DNA from: Buxus sempervirens
Taxonomy: Eukaryota > Streptophyta > Magnoliopsida > Buxales > Buxaceae
DNA length: 64,000 nucleotides
NCBI GenBank assembly: GCA_947561395.2
Contig: OX387185.1
Location: 17,572,366-17,636,365 of the forward strand
Direction of reading: 5' to 3'
In this document: in pieces, positions 34,386-46,407 of the stretch
How the letters are laid out: each line of letters begins with the position of its first letter
How positions within the stretch are numbered: the first letter of the stretch is position 1
Program-made: the position numbers and the translations under genes
Notes under the pieces: model-generated
What the model was told of the DNA's origin: nothing
Database searches by the model: none
The model's input: only the letters and a program-made list of their open reading frames with translations

Positions 34386-34660
34386 TGTACATGGAGGTGT
34401 GGAGTGTCTACTTGGCATGTTTAATTTATCAACTAAATGATAGTCATGACATTGACCAATCGATGTGTTGCCGTACTTAACGGAGATGTGATTTGACTGA
34501 TGAAATGAGTTTTGGTTTGAACTTGAAATTGATGTTAGTTGTTTAATCGTACGGAATGTTTATCGATGCATAGTTTTGAACTGTGGTTAACTATTTCTGC
34601 ATGCATGTGCTACTCGCTGAGGTATTCATATCTCACTCTGTTGTTTTGTTTTGTTTTCAG

Positions 34661-34737
34661 ATACTCGTGGTGAGGCGACTACTGGGGTAGATCCGGCTGA
34701 GGCTTATAGGGAGGAAGATTACTATTACCTTCCTTAG
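34661..34737 (+). other. Exon 2 of LTR A2 with short acidic/aromatic frame
   Basis: Starting at the acceptor, the frame reads DTRGEATTGVDPAEAYREED and then YYYLP before TAG. Copy A4 reads almost the same (DTRGEVPTGVDPADTYREED, YYY, stop). A third copy (A7) ends SPEDYFYPDIV. No open exon 1 frame was found to join it, so coding is doubtful. Confidence 0.35.
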
Positions 34738-35154
34738 ACTTGTAGGTTATGTTGTTTCGAATTTGAGAAATTTGAATGTTGAGGTGTATTAAAGTCTTTT
34801 GGGGTTGAACCATATGATTTCTAGTTAAGTTCTAAATGTTACATTTTGGATTAATGAAATTGTGCACTCTGACAGGTTATAGTTAGATGATTATCCAGCG
34901 ATCATAAACCATTACCGATCCTTACCTAACTTCCGTGAGACATGTTATATCTTTATTGAACAACAAGGATCCGGGGCGTTACACCTTTTGTCAAGAGAGA
35001 GAGAGAAAAAACCTAACCTTCCACATACTCATCAATGGATAATACACTTTCTATCAATGTGCACACCACCCCATTCTTGACGATCTCTTCAAGCATACTT
35101 GAAAAATGGGAAAAACCGGAGTGAGATATAAATCTCAGCAAGTAGCAAAGTGCA

Positions 35155-35177
35155 TGCAAAAAAAAAAAAAAAAAAAA
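35155..35177. repeat. Poly(A) run
   Basis: About 20 consecutive A residues within A6. Confidence 0.8.
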
Positions 35178-35829
35178 GAAGTCAGCTTTATGAAATAGTC
35201 ATGAGGTATACGATAAATCAAATCAACAATAAATAATTTCAGTTACACGTTATCAATTCCAAAATAAACGATGAACCATACACAAAAACACCATATGTGA
35301 CATCACAGGACTCATGAAGAAAAGTAAGCCTTTGAAAAGATACTCTTCATTCACTACGCCACCATGCGACTTATGAGCGAAGCTAGTAATCACAACCCTC
35401 ATACTAGCCATTGGGATCTGAAATATGGGGCCTAGACATCGACTTATTACGTACGAACTCACATACTAGCAACTGGTATCTAAAATACGGAGTTTGGCAA
35501 GTACCACCCAAGCATACAGCCACTGGTATCTGAACATGGGGATGGTCGTTAATCAATACATACAGGGCACCTCACCAGCAACTGGTATCTGAAATGAGAC
35601 CTTATTGTACATGAAGATCTCCCAATGCGAACTAACTCGCAAAGGAAATGCGATTGTAAATTTGGAGTAATCAACCCAAAAGAAATACCCCATTCACTAT
35701 CTAGCTTAGCCTATAGATCCATATATAGCTATATCCACTAGACACAACTCACACTTTATCCTATTTACAATTAAATTGTTGATTCATATGCATAATTTCA
35801 TAATCCATGATTTCATAAGTGATAATTCA

Positions 35830-35830
35830 A

Positions 35831-35873
<43 letters not shown>
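35830..35873. repeat. (AAT)n microsatellite
   Basis: About 14 perfect AAT units followed by AACAACG, inside LTR A6. Confidence 0.9.
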
Positions 35874-35877
<4 letters not shown>

Positions 35878-35972
35878 CGCACCCTTAGGTGAAGAACATG
35901 TCTCAATCACAATATTACAAACACAGGGTAATTGCATCTCTAGCACGAGAGAATACACACCTCTACTGCAGG

Positions 35973-35977
35973 ATGAA
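35973..35977. repeat. Target site duplication ATGAA (left) of solo LTR A3
   Basis: Repeated exactly at 41680-41684. Confidence 0.93.
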
Positions 35978-36405
35978 TGTAAGACCCTGGAATTTTAAGA
36001 ATTTTTAATTAAGAGTAAATAAATATTAAAGGATTTAATTAGATTAATTAGATCAAAATTTAAAGGAAATAATTGTTTTGGTTTGGTTCGGTTTAGTTGG
36101 ATTATTTCACTTGGGGAAAAGAATTATTTTATTGGGTTAGGGTTATTTAATTGATTTAGTGGGTAATGGGTTAATTGATTAATTTATTTAGGTTTGGTTG
36201 GCTGGGTCGGTTCAATTCATCAAACCGGTTTAATTGGTTTAAGAAATATGTATATATATGATTAAAGAAACCAAAGGTTCTTATTTTTATTTTCGTTTTT
36301 AAGGGTTAGAAAGAAAGGAAGAAAATGCAGAGGAGAAGGGGAAAGGAAGAAGGAGAAGAAGGAAAAGAGAGAGAGGGTTTCTAGCTTGGATTAGCAAGCC
36401 CACAG

Positions 36406-38153
36406 GTAAGTGGCACCTTTCCAACTACCTTTTTGTGAAGAAATCGAAGTTTAAACGAGAAATACATGTTCGGTTTCCTGCGATGTTTGAAGTTTTGTCG
36501 ATTGATTTGAGTTGAAGCATGTTTAGGGTGTAGAATAAGTTGTAAATGGTTGGATTTTTATTTTGGAGTGTTCTTGATGATTTTCGAGCTTTAAATTTGC
36601 TGTGAATTTGAACCCTAGAGTAAATTTCCAGATTTGGGTATTTTGGGGTCATTTGAAGAACATCCACAAATATGTTGTGATTTATAGGTTAAATTGTTAT
36701 AGAAACGTTTAAAAAGTATTCCCTAATGATTCAAAAGCTATTCCCAAAGTTTTAGAGCAAACCAATTAAGTTTTGGTAGTAAAAAACCTCAGAAAAAGCC
36801 TAAAAAATCGCGGCTATTTGTAACCTGTATTTTACCCTGAAATTTGGCCTGGTGCCTGAAGCGCGGCTCGAGCGCCCCTTTGGGCGCCCAGCAAAATTTA
36901 ACTTGAAAATCCAACCTAGCCTAGCGCTTGAAGCACGGCTCGAGCGCCTAAGACAGAAAACCATATTTTTTTCCCAATTTGAGTTGATTTTAACAATAGA
37001 ATTGTTTTTAATCAAATTCAACCTATGTATAAATGAGATTTAGGTATTTAGGAAGTGCTTGCACAGGAATTACCTTAAAATTCAATATAACGAAGAATTT
37101 GTGCACATTCTTCTAAACTAGATCCTTAAGAGGCTTTTGGTTTTAAATCATTATAGAATAGGATTATTTTGATTCTACCACTTGGAACACCTTTCTGAGG
37201 CCTTTCCTAGGGTGTTTTCACAGGCCAATTATAACTATGAGCTTATACCAGTTACTTGGCCACCTCTTCTACCAAATTGGCTTATTTTACGGTTAAAAGT
37301 AGATTTTATGGTTTCACACTAACTTAAAAGGATTCTAAGGGTTTCTACTTATGTGATTCTCATAATTATTCTTGTTTTAGGTATATAAACCTCTGAGAAC
37401 ACCATTTTGGTCAGATTTAAGAAAATAGTGGCTTTGGGCTTTATTTTGTATTGCTTGGGTTTGATTTTGTTTTGATTGGGAAACTTGTTGAGATTTGTGA
37501 TTTGAGAGTGAAGCTGAGGCTTCCTGCTACTTTGAAAAGCCGATGGCCTATGGAAAATTTGGGTCTGTGGTTTGTTTTATGATCTAGTGGGCTTAGAGAT
37601 GGTTGTGGATCCATGATCAATCTAGATAGTGTATCAGTGTTGGCTTGTCGAGTTAATACCCTGAGCCACATTCGCATTTCGTGTGGGATCGGTGAGGTTT
37701 TCTTGTGAGATAGAGGGCTGCGGCAACCCATTTCCGTCGTGTGGGATCGGCGAGGTCTTTGTGTGTGTGAGTACGCGTGTGTCATGTGCGTGCGTATGAT
37801 TTGATGGATGTTGACTGGGTTGTTTCGTGCCAGTCCATGTGTGGGTGTTCCACTCGTGCCAAGATCGTGCGCGGCTTCGACCTTGAGTAGTGAGGTGACA
37901 ACTTGGCCGAGGGTGGTTATCTCGATTTATAGACACACTAATCCATGAGTCTTGTACAGACACTTTATTTCTGATATTATATTGTCATACTTGAACTGTT
38001 TCGTTGCACGATTTTGATAGAATTTGATCGTATGATATGTTAGCATGTTACTTCATTATCTTCAAGTTGCATAAACTATTTTGTATCATGCATTGTGCTA
38101 CTTACTAGGACATTAGTCTCACGCGTGTTTTGTTTTATCGGCTTTGTTTTCAG
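36406..38153 (+). other. Predicted LTR intron, copy A3
   Basis: Donor CACAG|GTAAGTGGCAC (36406-36416), the best match to the plant donor consensus among the copies. Partner GTGCTACTTAC (38095-38105) pairs at 11 of 11 with one G-U. Hairpin AGGAC-ATTA-GTCTC has a C-G pair where others have A-U. Acceptor TTTGTTTTCAG ends at 38153, 16 bases before the nested LTR B2. Confidence 0.55.
36855..36945. repeat. CGGCTCGAGCGCC palindromic pair in LTR A3
   Basis: GCGCGGCTCGAGCGCC at about 36860 and GCACGGCTCGAGCGCC at about 36936. It corresponds in place to the GAGCGC arrays of A1, A2 and A4. Confidence 0.7.
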
Positions 38154-38164
38154 ATCGCAGTGAG

Positions 38165-38169
38165 GACGA
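38165..38169. repeat. Target site duplication GACGA (left) of solo LTR B2
   Basis: Repeated exactly at 41371-41375. Confidence 0.93.
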
Positions 38170-39117
38170 TGTGCGCATGTGGAATCGCATACGGCGGGTC
38201 GCACGTGATTTGTGCGTGCCTCCTGATGGGAAAAATGAGAAGTTGGAGTTGCCACTGCCTGATGGGGTGTAGGCAGACACCTGGGGAAGTCCGTATACAC
38301 CCCAGTCCACCCTGTCGGATGACGGGTCCCATCCTGGTTTGATTCAATTTGGTTTCTCACCCGGTTCCTATTCCAGTATGCACATTTGATTGAGTCTGGC
38401 GGGACCGCTGAAGTGGTGTGGGTCCATTTACTTGATTTTATCTTCTTAGCTTAGAGTGATATGAGTTTGATCGGGCAGGCCCCGTTGGAAGGCCTGCGGA
38501 TCCCTTGGTGGGCTTGGTTAAGCCCACGTGTCTCCTGGTGGGCCTCAGTCTAGCTTGAGAGGTCTTTTGGGCTTTGGTTCAAGTGAATTTGATTTTGTTT
38601 GATGTTCAAGTTGGAAATTAAGTGATTTTCATGCAAAGTGGGCCAGGATTGCTTTGTGGGCCCCTGAGTGGGCCACACCATTAGTTGCTGAATGATTTTG
38701 AGTTATCTTGATTAACTATGCCAAAATGGGCTAAGCTTTGGGCTTGGGGCCCTTTACTCGGGCTTGGGTGCCCTAATCTTTGTTGGGTTCAATGAGCTTA
38801 GTGGGGCCGACAGGCCCTACCCGTGGTCTCGGCCAAACCATGCCTAAATCTAAGCATCATGCTTCCTAAGTTGGGCTTTGTTGGGCCTCCAATGGTGTGG
38901 CCCACTCATTCAGTTAGATTATCTTGATTTAGCAAAAGTAAGTTTGTCGGGCTTGGTGGGCCCCGTTGGAAGGTCCACTGGAAATCAAATTGAACCGGGT
39001 CGGTCCATGGCCCATCTTAGGTCTTCGGTTGACCCAAAAACCCCTTTGGTTCATCCGGATTGATCAAATAAAGCATAAAAATTGCACAAGACTATGAAAT
39101 ATGGAAATTGGCATTTC

Positions 39118-39235
39118 AACAGTGTAGCCGACCTTGGTTGTCGGCTACAAACAAAGCTACTTGTATGCGACCATGATGGTCGGATACAAAGAAGGCCATG
39201 TTGATCCGACCTGAGTTGTCGGATCAACTAAACAA
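39118..39235. repeat. Hairpin array 1 in LTR B2
   Basis: TGTAGCCGACCTTGGTTGTCG, TTGTATGCGACCATGATGGTC and GTTGATCCGACCTGAGTTGTC each form a stem of 10-12 bp with the bases that follow. All three share the GACC...GGTC style core. Confidence 0.85.
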
Positions 39236-40078
39236 ATGGTCTTTTCGGATTTTGCCAATGGGCTTGGGTTTCTGGGTCTTTTAGGATGTTCCAGTGATGG
39301 TGTGGGCCCCTGGTTGGGCCCACAATGGTTCAAGGAAGAGGAAGACCACACTTTTGGTCTCTTATGGGGTTTTTACAACAAAGGAAGGAGGGGGGAGGTG
39401 TGGGAGGTTGCCTCCTCCCACTCTAAACATTTCCAGCAATGTAACAGGGACCTAAGTGTCCGTGTTTAGGTTACCCAAAGCCTTCTCCATCCCTCCATGT
39501 AGAGAGAAGAAAAGAGAGGCCCGGTAGGCCAATGCTTAGTCCACTTTCGGCCGCACAAACCACATATTTGACAAAACATCATACTAATCACGTTAAACAA
39601 GTCATATGAAACACAAAAATATGCAAAAACAGTAGGTAAACAAATAGGGTGGATATGTGCTTAAGTGGACATAAACAAACCCCCTGAAAGGGAGCTATCA
39701 TGGTTCCCATGCATGGCATCTCATGAACTAAACTTGGGGCATTTGGAGGGTATGAGAGCATGCTGAAGAATAGTGGCTATTGGAGTGAAAAGGGAGCAAG
39801 CTAGTGACACCAAACAGTAACTAAATGAATGGGGAATGAGTAATTGCATGGGAGCTATTATGCATGAATATACTTGGGGGTGGGTGAGCATGGGATCAAG
39901 GACAAAATGGCATGCATGCTGTCCTCAACAGCAACTAAAAGGGCACCATAATGGGGGTGTAAGGGAAGGCATGAATCATACATAAACACCCTATACCTAG
40001 CATGCATGTCCTACAAATTACACCACATCCAAAGCAAGCACATGATCATTAAACCAAACTACTTAAAGAAGGGAAGGA

Positions 40079-40094
40079 GGGGGGGGGGGGGGGG
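40079..40094. repeat. 16-base G homopolymer
   Basis: Uninterrupted G run inside LTR B2. Long G runs are uncommon in plant DNA and prone to sequencing error. Confidence 0.9.
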
Positions 40095-40704
40095 TGTTAA
40101 AGGGTACATGAGAGTGACCAAGAGGGGGAACAAGCTCCCCCATTCGAATGGCAGCAAAAGCATGCTAAACAGCACCTAAACAGTCCCTTTAAAGTGCCTA
40201 AAATACCTCTCATCCTCCCTTCAAATCATGTGTATACTCCATCTCACATTTAGAGACTTTTATATGACAAAAAATGAGAAGAACATGTGGGCAAGCTATG
40301 TAGAAAAACGGATCCAAACAAAGGAGAAACCAAGCTTTTTAAAGATTGCGAAATGCCTTCATTTTTATATATGTGAAACAAGTGGGAGTAAGAAACAATA
40401 CCTTAGGGTTAAAACCTTAGAATGAGATGTGTGGAGCCTTCTTAAAGTGAAGGAAACAGCTGGAGCCTTTCTCTTGCACCACTAACAGCAGCAAACCTCC
40501 TCCTTGCTTGGGGGAAAATGGAGAAGAAGAAGAAAAGGGAGAGAGGGAGAGCCTTAAGGTGATGCTTGAAAGGTTTGGGGAGCCAAAGGGGGGCAAGAGG
40601 AGGGGATTTCGGAGCAGGAAAAAAGGGGAAGAAAGGGGAAAAACAGCAAAGAAAAGCCAACCCCCGAAATGGGGCTGCTGTTGTCTTTTCATAGAAAAAT
40701 TTTT

Positions 40705-40795
40705 GTATCCGACATTTAAGAAGAGAGGAGTGTGTATATATGTCAGATAAGAAGAGAGGAGTGTGTATCCGACATATATGGTTGGATAGAAATCG
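40705..40795. repeat. Hairpin array 2 in LTR B2, with 37-bp duplication
   Basis: GTATCCGACAT and ATATGTCAGAT words with a tandem repeat of AAGAAGAGAGGAGTGTGTAT. It corresponds to 18665-18880 of B1 but the stems are eroded. Confidence 0.7.
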
Positions 40796-42365
40796 GATAT
40801 TTACAGATTTAGTCCCTGGATATTCGCAGATTACTTCGATACACTTGGATATTCATAGATTTGGTCCCTGCACATTTTTGATTTAGTCCCTGAGATATTT
40901 TGAATGTTTAGATATTCACGGATTGCCCCCCGAGATATTTTCCTGCGCTTTTCGCCACGTGTGTAGCTCTTTGCCACGTGGACAGTTTCTGGCTTTTGCT
41001 GCCCGGAAACTTCAACATATCATATCTTCTTCATCCAGACTCCGATTTGAGCAAACTCAGTTGCGTTAGAACCGTATCGGAGTCCTATATCCATTGGAAT
41101 AGGATTAAGCAGCTGATTTGGGGTTTAGTAGAAAGTCAACTTTCGGCTCCCCTCAAGTTTTATCGGCCTGCAGATCCTTCATCCGGACTCCGATTCCAAC
41201 AAACTCAGTTGCGTTGGAACCGTGTCGGGATTCTCTATCCATTGAGATAAAGCAAGGTGACTAATTATCACTTGATCAAAAAGTCAACTTTTTGTCCCCT
41301 CGGGATTTGACTTTTCAGTTAGGGTTTGCCTTTCCGGCACTTCTGGGGGTGCAAAAATGAGGTGCTAACAGACGATTCATTGGGGGTATATATTATTGCA
41401 GGCCATCCGGAGTATTGAGAGGAAGACTTCTTTGTGGAGTAGAGTCGTTTGATTGTAGATTTTTGAGACTTTGTTTGGATATTGTGAGTAATAGTATTGA
41501 ATAATATTAATCCAATGTGAAATGGTGATTGGTATTAGTTGATCTGTTAGTCATGTATTGGCAACTATTCTTGACCATTTCATGTTTTTCTTTACTCTGA
41601 TTTAGATCCTGTGAATCTTAGTTAACACACCGAATACGAGTTATGGTTGTCCTACGTAACCCGGATTCGGGGCGTTACAATGAATACACACCTTTACTAT
41701 AAAGGATTACACATCTCAACCACAGAGGATTACACATCTCTGTCGTAAAAGTTAGTATCAACTCAACCACAGGAAGCAGTATCACTCATCCGTAGGAGAA
41801 AGAACAAGGAATTCATTTATTATCCTGAAATTAAACCCTTTAAAAAAACACACCCAAAACTACGATTAAATCCCCAAATCAAATTTCATAAATTTTATCA
41901 TACTTGAATCATACTTATTTAAGTTTTAGACAAGTTGGTAGTTCACATTCATAAGCAATATTTAAGTTACTAGGTCTTGAATAAAACTTTACTAATTAAA
42001 CTACCAAATAATGTCCAAATTTCCTCATTTAAAACTTAAGGTGTCAAATTTTGCAATCTCTGTTTTTTTTATCACTTCTAGCGGTTCACACAGGTCTATA
42101 TTGAAGTTTAAGAGTTGGTTCTATTCTCCAAATTTATATTTAGTCTTAATCTACAAATTCCGCCGCATTGTCATCTTAAGCACTTCTTTACATTCATCGT
42201 TCCAAATTATTAGTCTTAATTCACAATTTAATTTCGTAAATTCCTACACCTCAAATTAAACCTTATATAGGCGCTACAATGATTAAATTGATATAAAGAT
42301 TATTAAAATTAATTTTGACCCTAAAATCCACAAAATACAAATTCTGGTAGAGGCACTGGACATGG

Positions 42366-42402
42366 GTGCTCAAGCAGTCTGTTGAGCGACGCCCAATTCC
42401 TA
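42366..42402. repeat. Short GCTCAAGC...TTGAGCG inverted repeat in LTR A6
   Basis: GGGTGCTCAAGCAGTC pairs with GTTGAGCGACGCCC. It sits at the place of the palindromic arrays in other family A copies. Confidence 0.6.
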
Positions 42403-42964
42403 CAAATTTTCTGGTTTTCCAATTTTTCCAAATTCTGTGATTTTTATTCGATTTTAATTATTCTAAATTTGCTTTTAATTAATCTAAATCATCTCTAAAA
42501 CATTCCAAACCTATTTTACCAATTGATTACAGATTATAAGTATCTACAAAGATTAAACTTACTTAAATCAATACTTTTCTATTTTCCTTTCAAGAACAAG
42601 AAAACTTGCCTGGGAAAACAATTCAATTCGTGAAACATGATTTAATCTAAATCAAAACAATCAGAAATCATTCGAAATCACGAAAATCATGTAGCTCCTT
42701 CAGTTTTCAAGTGATTGCTACTTGCTTTATTATGCAAAATCCATCTTCCCGATGAATCCGGTATTGCAGCCATGTTTTCGCCATTATCGCACCTCTCTAG
42801 GGTTCTTCAAACAAGATCTCCACTGTTCAGATTATAGCCCTACCAGTAGTGAACAAAACCTCCAAATTTGAGGCTGATTCAACTGTTTAATCTCTCCCGA
42901 TCAAAATTTGATGAACGCTGGTTAGAAATTTCTGCAGCAGCTTATCTCTCTATAAGTCTTTTGC

Positions 42965-42968
<4 letters not shown>

Positions 42969-43012
<44 letters not shown>
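42969..43012. repeat. (CT)n microsatellite
   Basis: About 22 CT units inside the first exon part of LTR A6. Confidence 0.9.
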
Positions 43013-43017
<5 letters not shown>

Positions 43018-43651
43018 ATTTTGCTCTATACAGCTACACCACTTTTCTCTCATTTCCATTCAATCTCAATTTAAAAGAAACTCTAATTCTTCTCTAATAG
43101 CTTAAATAAATTAACCAAATAGGTATCCAATTAGGATTTGGAAACTTTCTAATTAATCCACTTGTCTATCCACTTGTCTCTCCTATCCTAATTCTCCTTT
43201 CCAATTTATTTCTTAAACCCTAAAGAAACTCCTATTTTTAATGAATTTTCGTCCATATTTTAATACCTATTTCTAAATATTACCCAAGCATCTCGTTAAG
43301 TCACTTTTTCTTCAAATTAAGGCCCCTAATTAATTATAATTACCAAATTGCCCTTTTTTCTTCTTTTAAGCCATAATTATTTCTATTTAACTTATAACCT
43401 AACCCAACTAAATTTAATTTTCTATTTTCCAATTCTTTTAATTATCTAATGATTTAATTTATTAATTGATTCATTTGGAATTTATTAAAATACCCTTTTG
43501 TCCTCCTAAATTGATTTTCTTTAAAAATTCTTGTTTATTTAAATTATTAATCCTCTAAATTTTTCCTCTTTTATTTCCACTTTATTCATACCCCTATTTT
43601 TTTTCTATTTATTTATGCTTTTATTATTTTCCAAAAATTCAGGGTCTTACA

Positions 43652-46380
43652 CAGAGGATCTCCTTCATCTATTCATTGGCCAGCTTCACTGTTATGATAC
43701 ATAAAAAGTGACACTTCCAAGTTTCAGATGGCAAATGGAGTTAGAAATGAGTGAGATTGGCCTGGTCAAATGTGGGAAGTAATGGGTTAGGGCTCGACTA
43801 GAGACCATGATTTTAATAAGCAGATAGAAAATATTCTGAACTAAAACTACTTTAACAATTAACAATCAAATAAATAAAAGCCAATGGCTTTATCCTGATT
43901 ACTTGGGGTTTAATAATATGAAACTCTTTCTCCATCCCAATCCATAGAAGACCATAGTTCCATAGATATTCATATCCGTTTTGACACTCTACCAATGTTC
44001 TTTTTATTTTCCCTTGTCCTCTTTGATCCCTAAATGAACATAATTTCACATCTTCTCCCAGTTGATTCCAGTCTTTGCTTTAAATGCCCCATTCATCTTA
44101 ACCTAAATATCTTTATCTTTTTACTTATTTGGTTAATATGTAACTACTCAAATGTGCCCATTTATTATATTTCCTAGTGTATTTTCACACGTTTATCTGA
44201 ATATCGACATCTCAACAATGTTCATCTTATGCTTATGTAAATAGGCCTAATGACTATTTTCTAAAACAAAAAACACATTGATCATATAAGACCCCAGATG
44301 CACCTCTGCCCTCAAGTCTTTAAGCTTAGGCAGAACTTATCAATGAATTATATGAGCTCACCAAGTCCACTAAATCAATTGAGATCCTGTGGGACTTTTA
44401 TCTACAACCTTATATGAAGCCTGCATTGGGATCATGCCATGTGTATTATGAATGGCATATTGGTAAATTTTTAAACAATCTTGTGAAAAGCTGCAAATAA
44501 GATTATAGATAAAGGTCCTACAAGATGTGAACTGCCACTAAAGGGGAAGTGCAAAGATCAAATACTTGATCGTACTAGAAGAGAGACAAATATCTTCCTT
44601 GAAGGAGATAAGCTTGTCAAAGACTTCTAATAACAAATAGACGGGCAGCATTTGGATTTGCAGTTAAGACCTTTATAAGCAACACCAAACGCAATACATT
44701 GCATCTAGCGGATAAAAGAAACGTCAAGTTGGTTGACGGATGAATTTTTGGGTTTGATGTCTCAATCGGCAAGCATCATCAATGACGTCTACGTATATTG
44801 GAATGGTAAGCAGGTAGAAAGTGGATGCTTTCACCATTTCACTTGCTGGAAACATTTGTCTCCCTTGTAAATGGTGCAAATAATGTCCACTTGCTGCTCA
44901 AATCCAAAAGGGCTTCCTTTATCAGAAATTCTTTTCCCCGGTCCTTTCAATTCACGTGATTTATTGCGTCTTGCAATTTGCTTCTTTTCGTTTTGTTTTT
45001 TGTTTTACTTTTCTTGGGCTATGTTTCGATGAGGTATGGTAATGGGGACAGGTTAAACGGATAACCTGCTACACCATAATGGTTACGGTTTGGAAGCATT
45101 TCCTCTAGAGCCTGGATGTGTAGGGCCGTCTCTTGACATGGGCATCCATCCTTGTGTTTCATGCCGGCACCACTGTATGGCACTAAGTGAAACACTCTCT
45201 TAAGGTTTGGTATTATCAAAATCAGGTTAAAGGTAAGTTCAAGTTTAGCCTGACCCTATCCTGAACCTAACCTTATTTTATTAAAATATTATTTTAATAC
45301 ATATTTATGAACAAATGTATTATTAATTGATATATTATGTTGAACACTTTTTTTTTATATTTAATTGAACTGGGTCAACCCAACCTTCCTGTTACCAATC
45401 CGATAGGGGTAGGTTTGGGTCTGGTATTGGCTAAACCCTTACAAGGCTATTCCTAGTTTGGATTAATGAAAAAGGGTTGAAAGAAGAATAAATGAAGGTT
45501 TTCCTTGTCTTCTTATTGCTTCCACTTCATTTTGTGAGAAAATGTTTGAAATATTTTAAATTTTAATAATAAATAAGGGGGTACAATTTTTGAAAAGTAC
45601 CTCTCAATGGGCCGCAGTTCATTGTGACCGGAACATACATATTTTACTAGAAATTTAATTTTCTTTGGTGACCATATAATCTGAAGGCTGCATTTGTCTG
45701 ATAATGCCATTCCTACAATCGCTTTTGTGATAATTAACTTTATTTGTTTTTCCAATCGTTTGGTTAGCTGATAAATGATGGTGTCACTATTTATATTAAA
45801 GGACCCAAATATGATACCCAATGCTCTCCCTCCCGTACGTGGAAACATTCACGGGACGACAAACATAGAACATTCGCACCTTAAACATAAGTAAATGTTA
45901 AGACAACTCAACCCCTAAACAAAAAACCTTCTGCTTTGACGCCAAACTATGCTATCACAACAGAAACCAAATAAACAAGAAATTGTAAAAGATTCCTGTG
46001 TAGGCCATATCGGTTCAAAAGCACATATTTTCTAAAATTCAAATAAATTTAAAGATTTTTATAATAATTCTATACTATATATAACGAGAATATGTTCCTT
46101 GGGAAGTGTGTCAACAATTATGCATGACTTCCCCAAAAAGCACTTACTATTCGTTGTAAAGGCATCATTAATATAGGGTAAAATAGTCAAAACTTTGCCT
46201 ATTCATTTAAAATTTGGACAGTAGCAAAACTATTCCCTCGCAGTCAAATGCGCCCTACTAGTATATTTTTATGTAAATTGATTTACGTATGAAACAATTT
46301 CAAGTCTTCCAAATAATCTTCTATGAGTCTCTACACTACTATAAATTGGGATGAAATCGTCTACCACAGTGGACCTACGT
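43652..46380. other. Intergenic DNA without a recognisable gene
   Basis: Only short frames with no family resemblance, for example a 111-codon minus frame at 45513-45848. No transposon ends seen. The stretch lies between LTR A6 and the Mutator-like element. Confidence 0.5.
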
Positions 46381-46407
46381 CAGATGTTGCAACATCCGAA
46401 TGAGCCA

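Larger units (their letters stand above)
33110..34660 (+). other. Predicted LTR intron, copy A2
   Basis: Donor AAGA|GTAAGTAGCAT (33110-33120). Partner GTGCTACTCGC (34607-34617) pairs at 10 of 11 positions (two G-U, one mismatch). Hairpin GAGGTA-TTCA-TATCTC. Acceptor TTGTTTTCAG ends at 34660. This is the poorest-paired of the seven copies. Confidence 0.5.
32638..34983 (+). mobile_element. Solo LTR, family A copy A2 (2346 bp)
   Basis: Starts TGTAAGACCCTGAATTTTGG and ends GGATCCGGGGCGTTACA, flanked by CCTTT. It contains the predicted intron, a GAGCGC palindrome array and GAGTAGGCC repeats. It is the cleanest family A reference in the window. Confidence 0.95.
38170..41370 (-). mobile_element. 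Solo LTR, family B copy B2 (3201 bp)
   Basis: The plus strand starts TGTGCGCATGTGG and ends GAGGTGCTAACA, flanked by GACGA. Sense is minus, by comparison with B1. It is inserted in exon 2 of LTR A3. Contains two hairpin arrays (39118-39235, 40705-40795). Confidence 0.93.
35978..41679 (+). mobile_element. Solo LTR, family A copy A3, with nested LTR B2
   Basis: Starts TGTAAGACCCTGGAATTTT and ends ATTCGGGGCGTTACA, flanked by ATGAA. About 2496 bp without B2. It is inserted in opposite orientation into A6, another copy of its own family. Confidence 0.94.
35098..42725 (-). other. Predicted LTR intron, copy A6 (split by A3)
   Basis: Donor ATAAA|GCAAGTAGCAA (42715-42725), a GC donor. Partner TTGCTACTTGC (35138-35148) is a perfect 11-bp complement, including the positions changed from the other copies. 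Hairpin TGAGAT-TTAT-ATCTCA is perfectly paired. Acceptor is TTTTTCAAG at 35098, where other copies have TTTCAG. The GC donor and AAG acceptor may mean the copy is inactive. Confidence 0.4.
34984..43651 (-). mobile_element. Family A LTR copy A6, 3' end lost, split by A3
   Basis: Present as 34984-35972 and 41685-43651 around solo LTR A3. The right edge is AGGGTCTTACA at 43651 (sense start TGTAAGACCC). The GGGGCGTTACA end is not found to the left; A2 is inserted near that edge. Contains the hairpin module, donor and intron. The right flank begins CAGAG, but no matching left duplication beside an LTR end was found. Confidence 0.8.

Noticed and set aside
42868-43074. Frame rich in SLSLSL
   Set aside because: Translation of a (CT)n microsatellite.
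44280-44700. Possible decayed copia gag
   Set aside because: A few phrases look gag-like in translation but no diagnostic motif (zinc knuckle or conserved block) could be seen.
45513-45848. 111-codon minus-strand frame
   Set aside because: No recognisable domain, AT-rich, no neighbouring signals; length is within chance for this DNA.
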